Shown here piece after piece: positions 34,886 to 43,700 of a stretch of 64,000 nt of DNA. The stretch is from an uncultured Bacteroidales bacterium (lineage in GTDB: Bacteria; Bacteroidota; Bacteroidia; Bacteroidales; UBA932): NCBI GenBank assembly GCA_934667175.1, contig CAKULN010000001.1, forward strand, positions 186,001 through 250,000. Direction: 5' to 3'. The position numbers and the translations under genes are program-made. The notes under the pieces were generated by a model. The model had not been told where the DNA came from. It made no database searches and was given only the letters and a program-made list of their open reading frames with translations. The first letter of the stretch is position 1. Every line of letters begins with the position of its first letter.

Positions 34886-35539
34886 ATGAAGACAATCTCA
34901 AGGATATTCATTGCCGCGGCGGTGGCGTTTCTTGCGCTGCCGCAGGTCTCGCTTGCCAAGAGCGGGACGTTGGACGCTTTTGTCAGCAAGGTTTCCGCCT
35001 CGCTGGTCTCATTTGACTATTCGTTCACAATGCCCACGAAGAAGGCTAAGATGACAGGGAACGGAAGGGTTGAGGTTCAGGGAATCTCATTCTTCGTGGA
35101 CGGAAACGGGCTTGAAATCTGGTGCGACGGAAAGACACGCTGGACGATTGACAGGGTCTCTGAAGAGGCCCTGATAGAGTCTGTTGACGATTCTTATGAC
35201 AGCTATGCCACGAATCCCGCTCTCATGATAGCCTCTATTGACAAAGCTTTCAGCGAGGTCTCTTTCGGCCCCTCCAAGTTCGGAGGAAAGGTGGTGGATG
35301 CCTCGGCCCTGTCTCCGGTCCATAAGGGAAAAGGCTCGATGGACATCGCCGGGCTCAAGCTGTTCTTCAAAAGCGGTACCGGGACTCTTGTCGGGGCCGA
35401 GGTAAGGCTGAATGACGGATCCGTGTCGGAATTCGTGATTTCCAATCTCAGATTCGAGGACGCCGTAAAATCAAAAGAGTCTTTCCGTTTTGACGAAAAG
35501 ACTCTCGATTCTTCGTATGTCGTCACGGATCTGCGCTGA
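34886..35539 (+). CDS. lolA: LolA-like outer-membrane lipoprotein carrier
   Basis: 217 residues with a signal peptide (1-24, ending SLAKS). It then shows the LolA/LolB half-barrel pattern: 'FDYSFTMPTKKAKMTGNGRVEVQGISFFVDGNGLEIWCDGKTRWTID' in pieces, where 'xWxDGKTxWTxD' is typical of Bacteroidota LolA. The family carries lipoproteins across the periplasm from LolCDE to the outer membrane. It lies downstream of ftsK, as in several Bacteroidota and as in E. coli, where lolA also follows ftsK. That conserved neighbour supports the assignment. Confidence 0.85.
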   Translation: MKTISRIFIAAAVAFLALPQVSLAKSGTLDAFVSKVSASLVSFDYSFTMPTKKAKMTGNGRVEVQGISFFVDGNGLEIWCDGKTRWTIDRVSEEALIESVDDSYDSYATNPALMIASIDKAFSEVSFGPSKFGGKVVDASALSPVHKGKGSMDIAGLKLFFKSGTGTLVGAEVRLNDGSVSEFVISNLRFEDAVKSKESFRFDEKTLDSSYVVTDLR

Positions 35540-35572
35540 GCGGTCCCACGCATCAGACTCTGAAGCTGTGGA

Positions 35573-36592
35573 CTAATCCTTCACGCACCTGACTGAGGCT
35601 CTGAACGACTCTTTGTCCCGTGCCCCGATGAGAACATCATTTTGTTCCACATAGATGTAACGGCAGTAACCCAGTTCGTCACTTTCCGAGTCCGAAGTCC
35701 AGAATACGGCGTAATTATCTACACCTGTAAATTTTGGTGACTTCCCGGGATCAGTCGCATAACCGATAGGAAGCGCTGAAAATCCGGCCTTGTTGGTGAT
35801 TTTCACCTGTGGCCAGTACTCCCACATTCTGTTTCCAAGAAACTTGGCGTCAACCATCATACCTCCTGCCACACCGCTGAAAGTCTCTTTTACCGAAAAT
35901 TCTGTCCCTTTCGGGGCGAGGGCGTTGGCCATCTCCACAAACTCGGCTTCAGAAGGGAGATGCCATCCTTCCGGACAAGCGTTTACAGCCTCGTTCCAAG
36001 TATAGAAACGACCGAAAATAGCGTCCATGGCCTCGCTGCTTTCGTAGGAGACACCGGCTCCGGAGTAGTATAGATTGTTTTTCAGCCAAGTCTTACCGTT
36101 GAAAGTGGTCGTGTAGTATGTGCCTTCGTCCCTCGCATCGGTGAAAACCGGATCGAGTTTTGTGTAGGCTCCCGTGATTGTGGAGTCAAGCGCAGGATCC
36201 ACAACGGAGAACGAGACAGACTTCGATGTCGTGTAGTAACTGGTGGCGAAAGCCACGCAGCTGACAGTGAATGTGCCGACTTTTGAAGGCGTCGTGAATT
36301 TATAGGAACCATCACCGCTCTTGTCGGTCTCTGTCTTGGTCGTGTCCTTGCTTGAGTCCCAGGAGGAGGTCCAGTAAAAGCCGACATCCTCCGCGGATCC
36401 TGTCCCAGGATTCGTGACCCCTTTGGGAGTCAGGGTGAAGGCCTCGCCCTTGGTGACATAGGTAGGCATAGTGAAAGTCAGGGTCCCGGTGAGGTAGTCC
36501 TTGGTTGAGGACTCCTCTTTATCTTTCTTGCAGGATGGCAGCGCGATCATGGCCGCGGACACCCCTATCAGAATAATGCTCTTTATCTTCAT
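35573..36592 (-). CDS. Lipoprotein with Ig-like domain and FISUMP-type C-terminus
   Basis: 339 residues from the ATG at 36592; the frame upstream is rejected because the chosen start opens a lipoprotein signal 'SIILIGVSAAMIALPSCKKDKEES'. Residues about 35-130 look like a PKD/Ig-type domain ('LTGTLTFTMPTYVTKGEAF', 'GSYKFTTPSKVGTFTVSCVA'). Residues 150-339 contain 'TFNGKTWLKNNLYYSG', 'GRFYTWNEAVNACPEGWHLPSEAEFVEMAN' (in pieces) and 'FWTSDSE...RYIYVEQ...FRASVRCVKD'. This is the Fibrobacter succinogenes major paralogous domain. Surface display is inferred from the signal. It is a single gene transcribed opposite to its neighbours, with unknown function. Confidence 0.8.
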   Translation of the reverse strand: MKIKSIILIGVSAAMIALPSCKKDKEESSTKDYLTGTLTFTMPTYVTKGEAFTLTPKGVTNPGTGSAEDVGFYWTSSWDSSKDTTKTETDKSGDGSYKFTTPSKVGTFTVSCVAFATSYYTTSKSVSFSVVDPALDSTITGAYTKLDPVFTDARDEGTYYTTTFNGKTWLKNNLYYSGAGVSYESSEAMDAIFGRFYTWNEAVNACPEGWHLPSEAEFVEMANALAPKGTEFSVKETFSGVAGGMMVDAKFLGNRMWEYWPQVKITNKAGFSALPIGYATDPGKSPKFTGVDNYAVFWTSDSESDELGYCRYIYVEQNDVLIGARDKESFRASVRCVKD

Positions 36593-36706
36593 CTTTCTCT
36601 GTTGAAAATGCAAATATCGCATAAAAATCGCAAAAACGGTTGGTCTTAAGCAAAAACTAGTCCAATGATGCCTGATAATTGGAACTAAATGCCTATAATT
36701 GCATTG

Positions 36707-37735
36707 ATGAAAGCTATTTTAGGAATATTCAGGAGCGTTCTTCTGTGCTCCATTGTCTTGTCGGTCGCTGTTTCCTGTGGCGGTAAGGCATCCTGTCACG
36801 AATTGACCGGCTATGCCCAGGGGGGAACTTATTCAGTAAAGTTCAAATCTGACGGCCGCTTGAATATTAATGAGGTCCGTAAGGCGGTGGATTCCATTCT
36901 GACAATGGTGGACACTACATTGTCGGGCTACAATAAAGGATCGCAGCTAAGTCGCTACAATTCAGGTGCTCCGGTTACCCCGAATGAGATGTTCAAGGAA
37001 ATGTTCACCATTTCGAAAAGGCTTTTCCACGAGACGGGAGGAGCTTTGGACATGGCTTCCGGTCCGCTCTACGACGCTTGGGGCTTTGGCTTCACAAACG
37101 AATCCTTGCCTTCGGCGGCCGAGGTTGACAGCCTTAAAAGAATCTGCGGGATGGACAAGCTGGACGGGAATATGTCACCCTTGGATCCTGGTGTGCGCCC
37201 GAAGCTGAATTTCAATGCCATCGCGCAAGGCTACACTTGCGACAAGATCGCTGAATATCTCCACTCGCTCGGAGTCAAGGACATGCTTGTGAACATCGGC
37301 GAGATTTATTGCGAAGGAGTCAACCAGTCCGGGAAACCGTGGACAATCGGGGTGGACATGCCGGTGGACGGGAACATGGAACTTGGCGGCCAAGGCCTTG
37401 TCGGAAAATGGCAGGGTGACGGAAGCGGATGCGGTGTGGTAACCTCCGGCAATTACCGTAAGTTTTACATCAAGGACGGACGGAAATATTCACATACCAT
37501 TGATCCCCGCACCGGATATCCGGTGGATCATACCTTGCTCAGCGCCACGATTGTCGCTCCTGACGCCACGATGGCCGACGCGTATGCCACGTATTGCATG
37601 GTGATCGGGTTGGACGAGGCTAAGCGTTTCATCGAGTCAATGGATGAGTTGGAGGGGTATCTTGTGTACGATGATGGTGGCTCGATGTCGGAATGGGCGT
37701 CTTCTGGCTTCAATCTTGTAAGGGATAGCCGATAG
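36707..37735 (+). CDS. apbE: FAD:protein FMN transferase (ApbE), lipoprotein
   Basis: 342 residues from the ATG at 36707. The signal 'FRSVLLCSIVLSVAVSCGG' gives a lipid-anchored Cys. ApbE motifs are in order: 'GYAQGGTYSVKF', 'DTTLSGYNKGSQLSRYNS', 'TGGALDMASGPLYDAWGFG', 'PKLNFNAIAQGYTCDKIAEYL', 'MLVNIGEIYCEGVNQSGKPWTIG', 'SGNYRKFYIKDGRKYSHTIDPRTGYPVD' (pieces) and 'DATMADAYATYCMVIG' (Mg-binding). It attaches FMN covalently to a Ser/Thr of exported subunits such as RnfG or NqrB/C. The target is not encoded here. Confidence 0.94.
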   Translation: MKAILGIFRSVLLCSIVLSVAVSCGGKASCHELTGYAQGGTYSVKFKSDGRLNINEVRKAVDSILTMVDTTLSGYNKGSQLSRYNSGAPVTPNEMFKEMFTISKRLFHETGGALDMASGPLYDAWGFGFTNESLPSAAEVDSLKRICGMDKLDGNMSPLDPGVRPKLNFNAIAQGYTCDKIAEYLHSLGVKDMLVNIGEIYCEGVNQSGKPWTIGVDMPVDGNMELGGQGLVGKWQGDGSGCGVVTSGNYRKFYIKDGRKYSHTIDPRTGYPVDHTLLSATIVAPDATMADAYATYCMVIGLDEAKRFIESMDELEGYLVYDDGGSMSEWASSGFNLVRDSR

Positions 37736-37748
37736 ATTTTTTTGTGGA

Positions 37749-38156
37749 ATGACAAGACAGGTTATAGACACATCGTTTGTTCTGGCCGCGGCCATCGGCA
37801 TGGCATGCGGTTGCAGCACGATCAGCCGTACGGAGAAGCAGCTGGCCAGGGTCGATTCCTATGATTCCCCGGACATCCCTGCTGTAGGGAACATGCCTCC
37901 GATAAGGCCTCGTCAGGCGGGGTTGGCATATTCCCCGAACACTTTGATCATCTATTATGATGAAGGTGTCGGCATAGGACCGCTCAGAAAAGCTGTCGTG
38001 AAATCAGGTGCGGAGATACTTTATGACTATAGTATAATAAACGCCTTGACAGTCAGGATTCCTGACGGTAAGACTCTTGAAGAGAGCGCGAAGTATTTCA
38101 GCAAGGTCAAGGGAGTTGTGGAAGTCTCAAAGAATAGCGTCTATCATCTTGATTGA
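37749..38156 (+). CDS. Small lipoprotein with an isolated subtilisin-propeptide-like domain
   Basis: 135 residues. 'FVLAAAIGMACGCSTISR' is a lipoprotein signal. Residues 60-135 ('NTLIIYYDEGVGIGPLRKAVVKSGAEILYDYSIINALTVRIPDGKTLEESAKYFSKVKGVVEVSKNSVYHLD' in pieces) follow the peptidase-inhibitor I9/fervidolysin prodomain pattern: strand, helix, 'G-A-x-I-x-x-x-Y', 'L-T-V-R-I-P', helix, 'G-V-x-x-V-x-x-x'. Normally this is fused to a subtilase; here no protease follows. It may inhibit a protease in trans. Its end overlaps the converging truB end by 30 nt. The function is inferred from fold resemblance only. Confidence 0.6.
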   Translation: MTRQVIDTSFVLAAAIGMACGCSTISRTEKQLARVDSYDSPDIPAVGNMPPIRPRQAGLAYSPNTLIIYYDEGVGIGPLRKAVVKSGAEILYDYSIINALTVRIPDGKTLEESAKYFSKVKGVVEVSKNSVYHLD

Positions 38157-39074
38157 CAGCGCGGAATCTGCCGTGAATCCTCCGGAGGCGGTACGCCTTA
38201 AGGAATTCAGATGGGCACCGGATTCCAGTGCTTCGCCCAAGTCTCTGGCCAAAGCCCTGATGTAGGTGCCTTTGCTGCAGGCAATCCTGATCTCGGCGAG
38301 AGGAAAATGTTTTTCGGAAGTGTCGATGACGTTGATCCGAGGGTTTGGTCTTAAGTCTTCATCCCGGATTTCCGGCATTGTCTCTTTCCCCTCGTGATGG
38401 AACGACACAAGTTCTATTTCGGAAATGTTGATCACCTGCTTGTTGAGCGTCTCGGCCACCGTGTGGTCGAAGTCCGTCATGACATCCGTTTTCTCTTTAT
38501 GAGCCTCCTTGTACTGCTTTCGGGCGAGCTCGTAGGCCCTGACACCGTCGACCGACTTGGCTGAGAACAAAGGAGCGATCTGTTCCTGCTCTCCAAGGAA
38601 CCGTGGCAGCACGCTACGGATTGACTCCTCGGTGACGTTGTCGGTGGGATATTCCTTATCAATGGCTTTTTCCAGATCGTAGGATGGGGTCGTGGCCCCG
38701 AATGAGACGCCGGCGAGATATTCCTTCCCCTCTTTCTGAAGGGTCTCCGCCAGTTTGGTGGCCTTCCCGATGCAGACGAGCAACACGCCGGTTGCCAACG
38801 GATCAAGTGTGCCCGCGTGCCCGACCTTCAGGTTCTTCTTGTGGAAATGTCTGCACGCCGCCCACTTTACCTTGCGGATGACATCGGCGGAGGTCCATCT
38901 GTATGGTTTGTCGATGGGAATGATAATTCCTTCCGGGTAATCCTCGATGCTCTCGGAGAGCCGTGGATTGCCCGGAAGAAAATTCCTGTCCGCTATTAAT
39001 GCCTTTATTTCCAAGGGCCTGTCGCGCTTACTTGCAGAGAGGAATCTTCTCGATGCGACGCTCGTGCCTGCCAC
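38127..39074 (-). CDS. truB: tRNA pseudouridine-55 synthase
   Basis: It makes pseudouridine at position 55 of tRNA. 'GIIIPIDKPYRWTSADVIRKVK' opens the domain and 'KKNLKVGHAGTLDPLATGVLLVCIGKATKLA' (pieces) holds the catalytic Asp in 'GTLDPLATG'. The C-terminal 'RIACSKGTYIRALARDLGEAL' is also typical. The only ATG in the N-terminal region is at 39074, which overlaps rpiB by 47 nt and gives a 40-residue leader. A TTG at 39014, 14 nt after the rpiB stop, gives a more usual N-terminus (about 295 residues). I leave the longer coordinate but consider TTG likely. It is co-transcribed with rpiB, tsaB and cvpA. Confidence 0.93.
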   Translation of the reverse strand: MAGTSVASRRFLSASKRDRPLEIKALIADRNFLPGNPRLSESIEDYPEGIIIPIDKPYRWTSADVIRKVKWAACRHFHKKNLKVGHAGTLDPLATGVLLVCIGKATKLAETLQKEGKEYLAGVSFGATTPSYDLEKAIDKEYPTDNVTEESIRSVLPRFLGEQEQIAPLFSAKSVDGVRAYELARKQYKEAHKEKTDVMTDFDHTVAETLNKQVINISEIELVSFHHEGKETMPEIRDEDLRPNPRINVIDTSEKHFPLAEIRIACSKGTYIRALARDLGEALESGAHLNSLRRTASGGFTADSALSIKMIDAIL

Positions 39075-39462
39075 CCTCGAACTCGGTGGTCAGCCACTTG
39101 TTAAGGATCGTGGTGGCCATCTGGTAGGAGATGAACCGTGCCGGCATGACGAGCACGTTGGCGTTGTTGTGGGCCTTGGCCAGGCGTGCCAACTCGGTCC
39201 CCCAGCAAAGGGCCGCGCGGACTTTCTGATGCTTGTTAAGCGTCATCGAGATTCCGTTGCCTGAACCGCAGAACGCCACTCCCAGGTCAACCTCGCCATT
39301 GTCTATGGCCGAGCCGAGAGCGTGGCCGAAATCAGAGTAGTCACAACTTTCCTCTGAATATGTTCCATAATCAACGACCTCGTAGCCCTTCTTTCTGAGC
39401 AAGGCGGCTATCTTTTGCTTGTACTCGAATCCAGCGTGATCGCTGGCGACACCGAATTTCAT
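39028..39462 (-). CDS. rpiB: Ribose-5-phosphate isomerase B
   Basis: 144 residues from the ATG at 39462; the in-frame ATG three codons earlier is less typical. It interconverts ribose-5-phosphate and ribulose-5-phosphate. 'KFGVASDHAGFEYKQKIAALL' is the phosphate-binding start. 'SCDYSDFGHALGSAIDNGEVDLGVAFCGSGNGISMTLNKH' (pieces) contains the catalytic Cys in 'AFCGSGNG' and the anion hole. 'RAALCWGTELARLAKAHNNANVL' completes the family. It lies between truB and tsaB. Confidence 0.95.
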   Translation of the reverse strand: MKFGVASDHAGFEYKQKIAALLRKKGYEVVDYGTYSEESCDYSDFGHALGSAIDNGEVDLGVAFCGSGNGISMTLNKHQKVRAALCWGTELARLAKAHNNANVLVMPARFISYQMATTILNKWLTTEFEGGRHERRIEKIPLCK

Positions 39463-39475
39463 AATATTCAATAAT

Positions 39476-40168
39476 TTAAATGATCTTTTTCTTGCTTACT
39501 GTAGTGATGAACTCCTTGAGATAGAACGGTTCGAAGTAGGCTACGTCCTCGAACCTTTTCCCGTTCAGGGCTTCTGTGGCAGGACGTGCCATTGACGCCG
39601 CTTTCGGGCAGCATTGGATGAAATGGGCGTCCGGGCTGGTTATGACGCCCTTGCATTTGTCGGCGCCGTCACCTATGAAGAGTACGGGACCTTCCTCAAG
39701 CTGAGTCTTGAACGATTCAGCGTCAATTATCTGCGCCACGGTAGGGGAGACCTGTCTGCCGTCAGGAGTGAATATTCCAGTGTAGACCTCCATCCTTCGG
39801 GCGTCAATCATCGGAATGATGTAGCGGCAGCCCTTCGGGGGCATATTCCCGTCCAATGCTTGCCAGACCAGGGTGTCGAGTGTGCCGACGGAGATCATAG
39901 GGATCCCGGCCCCGAAACAGAGCCCTTTGGCGGTGGAGACTCCGACCCTAAGCCCGGTATAGGATCCTGGGCCCTTGCTGACGGCCACCGCATCGCAATT
40001 TGAGACTTTAAGCCCTTTTTCCGAGAGCATCTCGCTGACGAACAGCGCTGTCTTCGAGGCGTGTGCCCTCGGCTCGTCACTGATCCTCTCGCATACAACC
40101 TTCCCATCCTCCACAAGGGCTGTGGAGCAAAGGGAAGTGGATGTCTCTATTAGGATTATTCTATTCAT
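39476..40168 (-). CDS. tsaB: tRNA threonylcarbamoyladenosine protein TsaB
   Basis: 230 residues from the ATG at 40168, which overlaps the stop of the cvpA-like gene by one base (TAATG). A longer upstream frame is rejected. 'MNRIILIETSTSLCSTALVEDGKVV' and 'AVSKGPGSYTGLRVGVSTAKGLCFG' are TsaB hallmarks of the ASKHA fold. TsaB works with TsaD and TsaE to make t6A37 in ANN-decoding tRNAs. The C-terminus 'FEPFYLKEFITT' is the usual end motif. Confidence 0.94.
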   Translation of the reverse strand: MNRIILIETSTSLCSTALVEDGKVVCERISDEPRAHASKTALFVSEMLSEKGLKVSNCDAVAVSKGPGSYTGLRVGVSTAKGLCFGAGIPMISVGTLDTLVWQALDGNMPPKGCRYIIPMIDARRMEVYTGIFTPDGRQVSPTVAQIIDAESFKTQLEEGPVLFIGDGADKCKGVITSPDAHFIQCCPKAASMARPATEALNGKRFEDVAYFEPFYLKEFITTVSKKKII

Positions 40169-40662
40169 TATTTGTTGAATATCAATTCTTTCATGTAAGG
40201 GAAAAAGCCATCGGCGAAATCCTTGATCGGAGTGTAGAAAAGGGATTCGCCTATTGTCTTCGAACAATCAATCTCAAGCGCCTTGGCGACGGAATCAAAA
40301 AGGAGGATGAACAATCCTATCGCGAGGAGGACTTTCAGGAGGGCGAAGACCACCCCGAGAAGCTTGTTCAGCCACCCTAACATCACGATTTTCACTATGC
40401 CTTCAAGCATTTTTCCGGCCAGGGTGAGGGCGAAGAAAACGGCCAGCAGGATGAGCGTGAAGGCTATCGCCTGAAGCACTGCGGGAGAAAAGTCCATCAC
40501 CGGTTTGAGCCATTCCACGACCACACCGGAAAAGTGGAAGGACATCCATGCGCCAAGCACCAAGGCCACAAGGGCGGCCGCCTGGGCGATGAAGCCTTTG
40601 GTGATGCCACGGAATATGGCTGGCACACAGCAGAGAAGGATTATGACGTCTATTACATTCAT
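40168..40662 (-). CDS. CvpA-family membrane protein
   Basis: 164 residues with four hydrophobic segments: 'VIDVIILLCCVPAIFRGITKGF', 'IAQAAALVALVLGAWMSFHF', 'AVLQAIAFTLILLAVFFALTLAG' and 'LLGVVFALLKVLLAIGLFILLFD'. The starting pattern N-V-I-D-x-I-I-L plus 'RGxxKGF' is the CvpA signature. The family is linked to colicin V production and envelope stress in E. coli; its molecular role is uncertain. It is the first gene of the minus-strand cvpA-tsaB-rpiB-truB unit and divergent from ileS, whose promoter lies only ~11 nt away. Confidence 0.88.
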   Translation of the reverse strand: MNVIDVIILLCCVPAIFRGITKGFIAQAAALVALVLGAWMSFHFSGVVVEWLKPVMDFSPAVLQAIAFTLILLAVFFALTLAGKMLEGIVKIVMLGWLNKLLGVVFALLKVLLAIGLFILLFDSVAKALEIDCSKTIGESLFYTPIKDFADGFFPYMKELIFNK

Positions 40663-40672
40663 CTACTACCTA

Positions 40673-40704
40673 TTTGATAAAAAACACGGAAATCACTATC
40701 TTTG
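40673..40704 (+). promoter_or_regulatory. Promoter of ileS
   Basis: TTTG at 40673-40676 and TATCTTTG at 40697-40704 with a 20-nt spacer match the Bacteroidota consensus. The ATG is 62 nt downstream. Confidence 0.8.
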
Positions 40705-40766
40705 CAGACTTGAATGCATCCGAAAGGCGCCTGTGCTTTTCAGGATGCAAAAATAGAAAGAAAATT

Positions 40767-43700
40767 ATGACATTCAAAGAGTACAAAGGCCTTGATCTGG
40801 TTTCTGTCGGGAATGAGGTTCTCGACAGGTGGAAAAAGAATCACGCGTTCGAGAAATCCCTTGAGGTCAGGGAGGGGGCACCTGAGTTCATATTCTTCGA
40901 GGGACCGCCTTCCGCCAACGGCAAGCCGGGAATCCATCACGTCATGGCACGCTCCATCAAGGACGCGATCTGCCGATTCAAGACCCAGTCTGGGTACAAG
41001 GTGAATCGCCGTGCCGGATGGGACACCCACGGACTCCCTGTGGAGATCGGTGTGGAGAAAAAGTTGGGCATACATAAAGACGACATCGGAACGAAGATTT
41101 CCGTTGAGGAGTATAACAAGACCTGTCGCAGCGAAGTGATGAAGTACACGGCTGAGTGGGTGACCATGACCGAGCGTGTCGGCTACTGGGTTGACATGAA
41201 CGATCCGTACATCACCTACGACAACCGCTACATCGAGACCCTGTGGTACCTATTGAAGAAGATCTACGACAAGGGACTGCTCTATAAAGGGTACTCCATC
41301 CAGCCATATTCGCCGTCCGACGGCACCGGCCTCAGCTCGCATGAACTGAACCAGCCTGGCTGCTACAAGGACGTGACCGACACGACGGCAACCGTGCAGT
41401 TCGAGGTCATCAAGGACGGAAAGTCGCAGCCGCTCTTCGGGACGGAGGCTTTTCCGGTTTATTTCCTCGCCTGGACCACGACCCCATGGACACTTCCTTC
41501 AAACACCGCGCTCTGCGTGGGACCTAAGTATGAATATGTCCGTGTCCTTTCCTTCAATCCATACACAGGCAAGGAGGCCATCTACGTGTTGGCCAAGGAT
41601 TTGGTGAGCGCATGGTTCAATCCTAAGGCTGCCGACATCCCTCTGGAAAATTACAAGCCGGGCGACAAGCTTGTGCCTTTCAAGGTGCTTGATGGCTCGT
41701 TCAAGGGCGCTGACCTTGTTGGAATCCGCTACAAGCAGTTGATCCCATGGTTCAAGCCGATTGAGGAAGGAGAGCCGTTCAGAGTGATCTCCGGGGACTA
41801 TGTCACCACCGAAGACGGTACCGGAATCGTTCACATCGCCCCGACTTTCGGAGCGGACGACAAGAAGGTCGCCGCCAATTTCGGCGTACCGGGAATGATG
41901 GTTCTGGACAAAGACGGCAAGCGTCAGGCCCAGGTGGATCACGATGGGCGCTTCTACCCGATCGAGGATCTTGATCCTGAATATGTCCGCACGCATGTTG
42001 ACCCTTCTTACAAGGAATATTCCGGTCGTTACGTGAAGAACGCTTTCGATGACTCTCTTCCGGCTGACGCCCCTACTCTTGATGTGGACCTTTGCATGAT
42101 GATGAAAGAGGATGGTAGGGTGTTTAAGATTCAGAAACAGACCCACAGCTATCCTCACAGCTGGAGGACCGACAAGCCTGTCCTTTATTATCCTCTTGAC
42201 GCTTGGTTCATCAAGACAACTGCGGTCAAGGATGAGATGGTGGCGCTGAACAAGACCATAACTTGGAAGCCGGAATCCACAGGTACAGGCCGTTTCGGCC
42301 AATGGCTTGAGAACATTCAGGACTGGAACCTGAGCCGCAGCCGCTTCTGGGGCACTCCGCTCCCGATCTGGCGCACCGAGGACGGCAAGGAGGAGATCTG
42401 CATCGGCACGATCGCCCAACTCTACGCTGAGATCGACAAAGCGGTCGAGGCAGGATTCATGACGAGCAATCCGTTCAAGGACAAGGGATTCGATCCTAAG
42501 GATATGAGCAAGGAGAATTACGACAAGATTGATCTCCACAGGCCTTATGTCGATAACATATTCCTTGTCAGCCCTTCCGGCAAGAAGATGACCCGTGAGG
42601 CCGACTTGATCGATGTTTGGTTCGACTCAGGTGCGATGCCTTATGCCCAGGAAGGCCTCCGTGGTCTGAACTCTCCTAAGTTTGGCTGTACGGCTGACTT
42701 CATCGCTGAGGGTGTTGACCAGACCAGAGGCTGGTTCTACACGCTTCACGCCATCCACACTATGATCAGCGGAACCCCTGCCTACAAGACCGTGATTTCC
42801 AACGGTTTGGTTCTGGACAAGAACGGCAACAAGATGAGCAAGCGTCTTGGCAACGCTGTGGATCCGTTCGAGGAGCTGGACAAGTACGGAGCTGATGCCC
42901 TCAGGTGGTACATGCTGACCAACGCCCAGCCTTGGGACAACCTCAAGTTTGACGAGGCCGGTGTCGATGAGGTCCGCAGAAAATTCTTCGGAACGCTTTA
43001 CAACACATATTCATTCTTCGCCCTCTACGCCAATGTCGATGGCTTTGACCCGAAGGCCGCTAAGGTGGAATATTCAAAGAGACCGGAGATTGACCGTTGG
43101 ATCATTTCACTTCTTAATTCATTGAAGAAGAAAGTGGTGGCGTCTTACGAGGACTATGACATCACGACTGCGGGACGTCTGATCCAAGATTTTGTCTGTG
43201 ACGATCTTAGCAACTGGTATGTCCGCCTGAACAGGAAGCGTTTCTGGGGAGGAAAGATGGATGAGGACAAACTCGCTGCTTACCAGACCCTTTACGAGGT
43301 GCTGGTGGATGTCGCGGTGCTTTCTGCTCCTATCGCTCCGTTCTACATGGACAGACTCTATCTGGACCTTGTTCCGGACGGTTCGGAGTCAGTTCATTAT
43401 GTGAATATGCCGTCTTGCGACGAGACTGTCATTGACACGGATCTTGAAGAGAGAATGAATCTGGCCCAGAAGGCGACCTCGATGGTGCTGGCGCTTCGCC
43501 GCAAGGTCTCCATTAAGGTGCGTCAGCCGCTTCAGAAACTCATCATCCCGGTGCTCTCCGCTAAGGTCAGGGAACAACTGGAACAGGTTAAGTCCATCAT
43601 CCTGAATGAGGTGAATGTGAAGGAAGCCGAGTTTATCTCGGACACCACAGGCATCATCACCAAGAAGATCAAGCCGAACTTCAAGACTCTCGGCAAGGTC

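Noticed and set aside
41499-42539. 346-codon open frame on the minus strand inside ileS
   Set aside because: It is antisense to conserved synthetase motifs and has no ribosome site or domain.
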